Shown: piece after piece, positions 58,201-64,000 of the stretch
How positions within the stretch are numbered: the stretch's first letter is position 1
Layout: each line of letters begins with the position of its first letter
Source of the DNA: Cladopsammia gracilis
Lineage: Eukaryota; Cnidaria; Anthozoa; Scleractinia; Dendrophylliidae
Direction of reading: 5' to 3'
Assembly: GCA_022457155.1 (NCBI GenBank)
Contig: JAJGOT010000130.1
Location: forward strand, 820,001-884,000
DNA: 64,000 nucleotides
The notes under the pieces: model-generated
Seen by the model: only the letters and a program-made list of their open reading frames with translations
Told to the model about the DNA's origin: nothing
The model's database searches: none
Program-made: the position numbers and the translations under genes

Positions 58201-61200
58201 TTCATTGCTAAAAGCTTCAAAATGTCCAACAAAGGTAGCAAGCACTGTTTTAACACAGGTATTTTGACAATTTGAGGCTGAATTTTACAATTTATTAACC
58301 CTATTCGGCCAAGGGGGGGGGGGGGGGGGGGGGCACAAAGTGCCTGTGCTAACTTTCAACATTCATAACTTCTTTAGTGTGTATCCAAATGCCATCAAAC
58401 TTTGACTTTTCCTAAAATTTATCTGGCAACAATTTCATATGACAATTTTTTGATCATGTGACATGATGTTTCCATGGCAACAAGATTTTGACAGCCATGT
58501 TTTTTGAAATTTGCGTATTTATACCTTTGAATGAAGAAAAACAATGTTTATTGGTATAACTTTTATATTTTTACGTTATTTCTAAGCGTTTATTTATTGG
58601 TTTTGATTAATTTTGAGTGAATTTGGATGGTTTTTAAGGTTCCTTCTGCATGTACCGGAGCACATATTACATAAAACAAAAGGGACAAAGAACGCCAATA
58701 ATATAAATGCAAAACAAGACCAAAAATGCAATACCTCACAAACAATAGAAGACAGTGAGTGGTTCATGGGTACCGGTACATGTACATGCAGAAAGACCCA
58801 TTTTTAAGAGGTTTTAAAAAATTTCAGAAATCCATGATGGCGGATCCAAGATGACAGCCGTATAACTAATTACCTAATAACTACGTCATATGACATCATC
58901 GTTCCATTGTGCAGACCGCAAAGGAGACAGTTTTGGACGTACTATGTACCCTCTAGGTTTCATTGTCATAGCCTTAATATTCTTGAAGTTACAAGGGGGG
59001 GCACAATGTGCCAAAAAAGCCCAGGCTGAATAGGGTTAACGCAACGTTGACATTCGTGCGTTACATGTTCGATGTGATCCTTATTGTTCAATTTGATTTT
59101 TGGTCTCTGAGGCGCTCTGGCAACATCATGTAAAGTTAAAGACGTTTTGCTCCATGTTATACACCTCAAATAAATAAAATCTCAAAACATCTGGTCAACT
59201 TATGTCATCGGAAAGTATGATAACCTATTGCAGATATTCCTACAGATAAGCCACAGCCCCGATTTTGAGCAAAAGTTTTGAGCAAAAAATTGTGGCTTAT
59301 ATGCTTGTTTTTACTGTATCTAAATTGTTTCAAGTTCTTATAAATGGGCTAGAACAGGCAATAATGTGTCCCTCTTTCATTTTAGTATTATATTTTTATA
59401 AATAAGTAAAGGTATTGTTACATAGTTTTCACCACAGCAGGTCCGAATTGCCATATGACACTGCCTCTTTAAACCGTCAGTCTTGGCAGTAATTTGGTAG
59501 TAACATGCTTTTCAAAAAGCTCACTTGTGCAAACTAATCACAAATTGAACTTGAAACTGCATGATTACCATTACAAATTAAGTATGGTGCCTTTAACAGG
59601 AAGATAGGTATAGATTACTTATTATGCCAAGCTGAAGTTTCACAGTTTTTTCTCTGTTTGTTGGCAGGGTTTTCGCGAGAAGAATCGTGGTAGCAAGTTG
59701 TTCAATAACCTGTCTGCTGTAAGTGAGGCGATCCCTGCACTAGGCTGGGTATCAGTGGTGAGTATGGTCTTTTTTCCACAGTGTGTTTAGCAAATATTTT
59801 TCCATTGTACCTTAGAACCATGAAAGCAGACATTAATCAATAGTTTTTCCACACCTCCCATAGCTTGTTTTGTTAACATTTATTGTATCATATGACAACA
59901 TTTTGAGCGGGCTTCTGTGAACCTTGCAGGCATGACTACACTCTCTGCCAGCCCAAACCCTTCCCCCCATTTCCCCTGGATACTGAGGACAATGTCAGAT
60001 GATCAACTGTTATTTCCAGGCAGTTACTTGGCATCTTGTTCAATGTTGTTGTTACTCCTTCCATTATATTTAGTCTGCAGCAACATCTTTGTAGAGGACA
60101 GCTTCATCTACAGGGTTCTCCTTATCAGGCGGTAACCGGTAAAATTTACCGCTTGAAGCAGCACTTATTACCGCCTGTAACCGCTTGTCCCCGGAAAATT
60201 TTTAAGACACACAGTTTTCCTTTACCGCTTAGCAAAAATCCCTTACCTGCTGAGCTAAAATTTAGGGAGAACCCTGCATCTAATGCTGTTACAGGATTGT
60301 TTTTTTTTTAGAATTGACATTACATACTAGTTCAAGAGCTTTAAAATGCGTATATATTACTGCCTAAGTTGGTCTTCAATGACCTGTCATTTTATTGATA
60401 TGATTGTGCTAATTAAAGATTACCTTGCTTTGTATTTTAAAAGACAAATATTTTCCAAAATTCTTTAAGATGAATTATTATGTTAATGAAAATTGTTGTC
60501 AATAGAACACAACTTATTTTAAGTCATGTAAAAATACTGTAGTTATTTTAGTTATCAGGGAATTCAAGTGATTTGGATTGTATAACAGTACTGTAATTGA
60601 AAACCTGCTTACTGTAAATGCATAAATTTGGTTGTGATTGACAGAGCCCAACCCCTGCACCCTACATTAAAGAGATGTCGGATGCTGCTCAGTTCTACAT
60701 GAACAGAGTCTTGAAGGAGTTCAAAGAGAAGTAAGTTATCTTCTGATGTTATAATACTACTTTAGCTTGTATTTGGTGTGATAGCCAAATACCGACACAT
60801 GCAGGGCTGTCACTAAGATTTCAAGTTGCTGGGTAAATGCAATATTAGTAGGTGGGGAATTAAACAGCTGGGGAGTTCTTTTGGTTCTATTTTCCTTCTA
60901 TTTTCCTATAAAAGTAACTGGGAGTCACACTCATAGTAGCCAGAGGAAATCCCCAGCCCCTGGTCCTCAGTAACAGCCCTGCACATGTTTATAATGGTTG
61001 AGTGCATGGAAGCTTCTTTTTGAACCAAACAAAACAAAGTATGGATTAAAATAATTATCTGAGTGTGTATATTTTAAATCAAGGAAATATTGTACATATT
61101 AAACTTTTTGGTCACAGATGCAAGGAGATTTTTATTTGTTTGTGGTGTCATGTTAAGGTAATTGCACTGAAATAGAACTTACAACAGATTCTTGTTCAAA

Positions 61201-63894
61201 CTTTGCCCACAAGATATTCATTATATGAGAACTTCAGTTTTAAAATTAAAAAATGTGGGTGCCCATGTTGGTTAAGGAACTGTCAGGCATCTAAACATGC
61301 CCTATTTTCAGTTGGCATTAATTATTAGTGTTGTTATAGAAGTGTGTTGCCATTATTTGAAAACTCCTCAAAACTAAAAACTCATGAAAACATGCTAATG
61401 AAGATATTGCATACATTCCGTTGGACATAGGGAAACTCTTTACATTCATTTTAGACAGAGAAGTTTTAGTGCTAGGCAAATATCAGACAAAATCCATTTT
61501 CCTGATTACTAAAATGCAAAACAGAGAAACTGCAGTTCAGCTCTATTTCTTCTTGTTAATTAAATTGTCAACAATAGAAATGTAATAAGTCTTTTCTCAT
61601 ACAAAGGTTTTGGGTACTTGATTAGAAAGGACGGAAAAAAAGGTGGGGTGCCCGTGCTCGTCTACGAGAAAACAGCCACTTTAAGCGAGCTTAGTCTCGA
61701 AAGAAACCTGTACATGTATGTTCTAAATGTGTGTACGCTCGTGCATGCTCTAATGATGCAAGAAATTAGGAAAGTGGTGTCCTAAAACAGGCAGCTAAAA
61801 ATTGTTTGCGTACGTGACCTTGAGATCGCTTGCGCTCATTAGTAAAAGCAGGCACATAACTATTCGAGCATTGAAAGCACACTACTTTTAATTAGTAGAA
61901 GGGAGGAAAATCTGCAACTTTTGGGTTGATTCAACAGCAATCAGCACCTACAACCGTGGTCAATACATTTGGACACTTGGCATATTTCCATTCAAATCTG
62001 AAATAAATCCTTACCCCCTCCCCGCAGTACAAGGTCGAGACACAGGAATAAAAAACACTTTCAACATGCGCTACAGTTGACAGACTTCAACCATGTCTGG
62101 GGGGAGCGGGGGAATAGAGATTTAAGTTGTTTAATTTTCACTTTACTTATCGGCGAGTTTTAAGTCGTTTACAAAGTGGTTTTAAAAGGGTGGAGTGTCC
62201 CTAAACATTTTGACCATGGTTGTAGGTTGTATCGGAGAAGAACCTTCGTCCATTCTCAACTGATTAACGCATAGACTAAGGCGTATAATTCCAGAATTGG
62301 GAAAATAACTCACGCAAAATCAAGACAAATACACTGTAGATTATTTACATGTGGGAAAAATCTGAGACCTTTTGGAGTGCACAGCACAGCAGAACTGAAG
62401 GATTTTGCCCAATTCCACGGCAATGGCATAAATTTGATTTGCCTGGCCTGGCTTTTTCAAGATTCTTAGCCTGCGTGACACATCTCGCAAAATAGCCCCT
62501 TTAACGCTTCCAAATATGGCAGCACTTCACTTCCAATATGGAACTACTAGTTAAAATATTAGGTCTGTAGATACATGTACAATGTAATATGTAGATCTTA
62601 AATATCACACATCATTGCAGAAATATTTACATTATTTAAAAAGATATCGAGCCGTGTTTATAATTTAAACATACCATGCATTGTGTTACAACCTAAACTG
62701 CCTGATTTCTTACTCAACATTAGATATTTTCAGGTTGACTTTGGAAAATTAAGATTCTTACACTTTAATATTACATTATTGCAAGCCCTGTCAAGGTTTT
62801 AATCCTTTTAATTTCTTTTTATACCAGGGACCAAACACATGCAGATTGGGTGAAATGCCTTAAAGGTGTTCTAACTGACCTACATGCTTATGTCAAGGCA
62901 CATCACACAACTGGCCTGGTGTGGAGCAAAACTGTAAGTGCTAAAATTGATTTGAAGTAATGCAATGACTTTTTCTTTGACACTTAATATTGTCAGGCAA
63001 GCCTCTTAACTTGATTGGAACAATGTAAATGTAAACTGGATGAAGTACCTTTGCAATGCAGGGAATTAATCATTGATGGTGTTATCAATATTTTTGTAGG
63101 GAGGTGTAGCAAAGGCTGGTGCTGGGTCTCCAGCACCTCCTCCCCCAGGACCAGCACCACCACCCCCTCCCCCAGTACAAGCACCATCACCAGTTGCCTC
63201 TGGTAAACAGGAAGCTGCAACTGCATTATTCAGTGAGATTAACAAGGCAGGCAACAACATTGCCTCAGGTATGTTACATCAATAAATATTTACCATATTT
63301 ATTCTAATAAACAGTACGCCCTATCTCTAATAAATGCCCCTCTCTAATGAAAGTGGGAAAATTCAATAAACTCCTCTCTCTAATAAATACTCCCCAACTC
63401 CAAATCCTGCTTGAAAAATATGGTCAATACAAAGAAATCTATACAGTGCATAAATTAAACTAGTTTTACATTTTATGGATGTAGTATAAAGTTGTGTTCC
63501 CACCAGAAGTCTTTGTCTTGAAATGAAATAAATGCCTCGCTAATAATTGCCCCCCCCCCCCCCACCCCCACCACCCATTTCTTTCTTGTTTTTTTGTTTG
63601 TTTTAAAACATTCAAAAAATGAAGAGTGAGTGCTGTTTGACTACTGCTCTCTCTAGGAAAACAGTTACAAACAACTGAATTACTTTCATCTTGTTATTGA
63701 GCCATACTGATCATTGTTATGCAGGATTGCGGAAAGTTCGAGATGACCAAAAGACTCATAAGAACAAAGATCTGAGAAAAACTGGCCCAGTTCCAGAGAA
63801 ACCAAAACCTGCCTTTGGGGGTGCCCCTAAGGCTGCAGCTGCACCTGTCAAGAAGCCCCCAGTGTTTCAACTGCAAGGAAAGAAGTGGGTTGTG
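46110..63894 (+). CDS. CAP1-like: Adenylyl cyclase-associated protein (CAP), 5' part, 10 coding exons
   Basis: Actin regulator of the cytoplasm: the N-terminal helical domain with cofilin speeds filament severing and depolymerisation, and the C-terminal WH2/CARP part recharges actin monomers with ATP. Exons: 46110-46206, 46296-46327, 46448-46516, 51407-51484, 55099-55152, 59668-59757, 60645-60730, 62828-62933, 63100-63268, 63725-63894; phases agree, 317 codons so far. Seen: N-terminal oligomerisation coil [15 protein letters not shown], helical domain with [39 protein letters not shown] and [11 protein letters not shown], proline-rich [20 protein letters not shown] (profilin-binding type), WH2-like ALFSEINK...[13 protein letters not shown], and the start of CARP ([11 protein letters not shown]). 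The rest of CARP is beyond the window. ATG at 46110 fits the usual CAP start. Large introns hold many transposons. Confidence 0.95.
46296..46327 (+). CDS. CAP exon 2, 32 bp
   Basis: Acceptor aaattgcag, donor gtaaac. Encodes [10 protein letters not shown]; a microexon joined by phase to both neighbours. It corresponds to the 'YVQAFDSLL' region. Confidence 0.8.
46448..46516 (+). CDS. CAP exon 3
   Basis: [20 protein letters not shown] then DTQ; equals 'LLAGPVAEYLKISKEIGGDVQ' of CAP1. Phase 0. Confidence 0.94.
46615..47760. mobile_element. Large inverted-end element in CAP intron 3
   Basis: Ends tgggtgattccagaaaatat / atattttctggaatcaccca, then gggtggcatc / gatgccaccc inside. About 1.15 kb with G-rich zones at both flanks (46709-46730 and about 47618-47710). 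No transposase frame recognised. Confidence 0.8.
47871..48893. mobile_element. pogo/Tigger-like non-autonomous element
   Basis: Left end TA-CAGTCAACTCTCTCTTAAT; right end agaaagttgacag-TA. The sub-terminal words ggacacctctctaagatgg and ctctataagacggacacct are typical of pogo/Tigger ends (from memory of the family style). About 1.0 kb, with no transposase. Confidence 0.6.
49360..50548 (+). pseudogene. LINE 3' remnant split by a MITE
   Basis: In broken frames one reads [35 protein letters not shown] and [13 protein letters not shown], the 'NTR...GaklWNeiP...FKrkL' end of CR1/RTE-type LINE ORF2. After the MITE at 49578-50256 the frame goes on with [17 protein letters not shown] and a stop. A 3' UTR and a TCTTG tail (about 50524-50548, after aataaatg) close the copy. 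Frameshifts and a stop (after RDVSK) show it is dead. Confidence 0.75.
49578..50256. mobile_element. TA-flanked foldback MITE with long arms
   Basis: Starts CAGTCAAAACCGGTCAAGCG and ends CGCTTGACCGGTTTTGACTG, TA on both sides (49576-49577, 50257-50258), as in Tc1/mariner-like elements. Arms extend about 160 bp (cgattcaaaaatcgaatttt and complements). Removing it with one TA restores an open LINE frame. Confidence 0.9.
50989..51028. repeat. Short hairpin
   Basis: aatgtttgtcgtcataat faces attatgatgacaaacatt with one mismatch and a 4-base loop. Confidence 0.6.
51407..51484 (+). CDS. CAP exon 4
   Basis: [20 protein letters not shown] and TQKPSL, 26 codons in phase 0; equals 'GLKLERALLVTASQCQQP' of CAP1. 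Acceptor ctatttgacag. Confidence 0.92.
51969..52112. mobile_element. Small MITE C, copy 1
   Basis: Ends ttctgcatgtacc / ggtacatgcagaa; inner text gcaaaacaagaccaaaaata shared with 58644-58793 at about 93 percent by eye. Confidence 0.85.
52868..53586. mobile_element. TTAA-flanked non-autonomous transposon, copy 2
   Basis: Same ends as 13552-14268 and the opposite orientation, TTAA on both sides (52864-52867, 53587-53590). Length 719 versus 717 bp. In CAP intron 4. Confidence 0.87.
54320..54396 (-). mobile_element. tRNA-Val-like SINE head
   Basis: On the - strand an A-box-like tgttgtagtagttatcac and a B-box gtgggttcaaatcccac sit at tRNA spacing, and ttgtcct can pair with agggcaa as an acceptor stem. 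The anticodon arm does not fold, so a tRNA-derived repeat rather than a working tRNA gene. Confidence 0.6.
54871..54995. repeat. Perfect 63-bp tandem duplication
   Basis: The unit from attaatatttgtcagaaatc to aagttggtgatccaaa occurs twice with period 63 and no visible mismatch, about 100 bp before CAP exon 5. Confidence 0.93.
55099..55152 (+). CDS. CAP exon 5
   Basis: [18 protein letters not shown], 18 codons; equals 'NKLSDLLAPISEQIKEV'. Acceptor gcttgacag, donor gtacat. Confidence 0.94.
55241..55508. mobile_element. MITE with about 30-bp ends
   Basis: Ends ataccagaaacccataagtg / cacttttgggtttctggtta, then ggttgaaacgtg / cacgtttcaacc. About 268 bp, TA-rich flanks. Confidence 0.82.
56209..58093. 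mobile_element. 1.9-kb near-perfect foldback with TTAA flanks
   Basis: Ends GGTGGCTCGATGGTGTTTTT / AAAACACCATCGAGCCACC with TTAA at 56205-56208 and 58094-58097. Each arm is about 870 bp; the arms meet around 57075-57270. Frames in the arms recur as mirror pairs (56775-56957 and 57387-57569; 56379-56591 and 57753-58118), explained by the inversion rather than by genes. Arms differ by only a few bases and short indels. Confidence 0.92.
58299..59035. mobile_element. piggyBac-like MITE with nested MITE C
   Basis: TTAA (58295-58298) then CCCTATTCGGCC, and GGCTGAATAGGG then TTAA (59036-59039): the classic TTAA-CCC...GGG-TTAA form. Contains a 21-base G run and MITE C copy 2. No transposase. Confidence 0.85.
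58644..58793. mobile_element. Small MITE C, copy 2, nested
   Basis: Same as 51969-52112 and the same orientation. Sits inside the element 58299-59035, so it inserted later. Confidence 0.85.
59668..59757 (+). CDS. CAP exon 6
   Basis: [20 protein letters not shown] then [10 protein letters not shown], the most conserved part of the helical domain. Confidence 0.97.
60111..60276. mobile_element. hAT-like MITE with 6-bp target duplication
   Basis: Ends CAGGGTTCTCC / GGAGAACCCTG; flanks catcta on both sides (60105-60110, 60277-60282). 166 bp; interior has inverted 'accgcttg' and 'ggcggtaaccggtaa' words. Confidence 0.85.
60645..60730 (+). CDS. CAP exon 7
   Basis: [20 protein letters not shown] and RVLKEFKE; ends in phase 2, donor gtaagt. 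Confidence 0.97.
62828..62933 (+). CDS. CAP exon 8
   Basis: [20 protein letters not shown] and [15 protein letters not shown], end of the helical domain. Donor gtaagt. Confidence 0.97.
63100..63268 (+). CDS. CAP exon 9: proline-rich and WH2 start
   Basis: Begins [10 protein letters not shown], then the polyproline run, then [20 protein letters not shown]. Ends in phase 1 at tcag/gtatgt. Confidence 0.95.
63310..63565. repeat. Low-complexity 'ctctctaataaa' tract and poly-C
   Basis: Repeated tctctaataaatgcccctc-like words, then a C run at about 63550. In the last CAP intron of the window; probably a transposon end of pogo style, not delimited. Confidence 0.4.
63725..63894 (+). CDS. CAP exon 10: WH2 end and start of CARP
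   Basis: [20 protein letters not shown], an Ala/Pro/Lys linker, then [11 protein letters not shown]; donor gtatgt. Next exons lie beyond the right edge. Confidence 0.95.
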
Positions 63895-64000
63895 GTATGT
63901 ATAATGCAGTAAAACAAAATGTGTATTTGCCGCGAGCCCTTACACGAGCAGCACACTAATCGTGACAGGCTTCCTGCGTTTCGTTTGACCAAGTGAGTCC

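Noticed and set aside
55924..59318. Outer inverted pair (ggcatataagacacac and gtggcttatatgc)
   Set aside because: Only about 10-15 bases match across 3.4 kb; may be ends of a larger element around the foldback, but too weak to call.

Overview
The window is eukaryotic. It is AT-rich and intron-dense, with split genes using GT-AG splice sites, and it is packed with small foldback transposons, tRNA-derived SINEs, decayed LINE ends and long poly-G/poly-C runs. The four protein genes are animal genes. The gene structures and the repeat style (G-rich 'gggggtactccc' repeats, many palindromic MITEs) suggest a cnidarian, most likely a stony coral. That assignment is inference, not proof.

Layout. (1) 859-15360, + strand: the last 11 coding exons of a Slo1/BK calcium-activated potassium channel, covering the linker between the two RCK domains and all of RCK2 with the calcium bowl. 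The 5' half (voltage sensor, pore, RCK1) lies upstream of the window. (2) 20113-29155, - strand: a complete seven-exon ionotropic glutamate receptor gene of NMDA-receptor type. All exon phases agree and give a 918-residue protein, with unusual residues in the ligand pocket, pore loop and M3 gate. (3) 33130-35073, + strand: a complete four-exon RNA-binding protein gene of the RBM24/RBM38 (SEB4) family, 243 residues, divergent from the receptor gene. (4) 35-46 kb: no gene recognised. This stretch holds a tandem array of about 110-bp units, a LINE 3' remnant, nested foldbacks and an inverted partner of a repeat at 24 kb. (5) 46110 to the right edge, + strand: the first ten coding exons of adenylyl cyclase-associated protein (CAP), an actin-monomer recycling factor. 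The C-terminal CARP domain continues beyond the window.

The four genes have unrelated roles (membrane excitability, glutamate/glycine-type signalling, mRNA regulation, actin turnover), and nothing suggests a shared operon-like unit. Introns and intergenic DNA are dominated by non-autonomous DNA transposons. Several can be assigned to target-site classes from the flanks: TTAA (piggyBac-like) at 13552, 52868, 56209 and 58299; TA (Tc1/mariner/pogo-like) at 49578 and 47871; a 6-bp duplication (hAT-like) at 60111. The most notable observations are the divergent NMDA-type receptor, a MITE whose end lies about 30 bp from that receptor's splice acceptor, a candidate truncating alternative exon in the BK gene, a 1.9-kb near-perfect foldback with TTAA flanks, and a TA-flanked MITE cleanly inserted into a LINE remnant.
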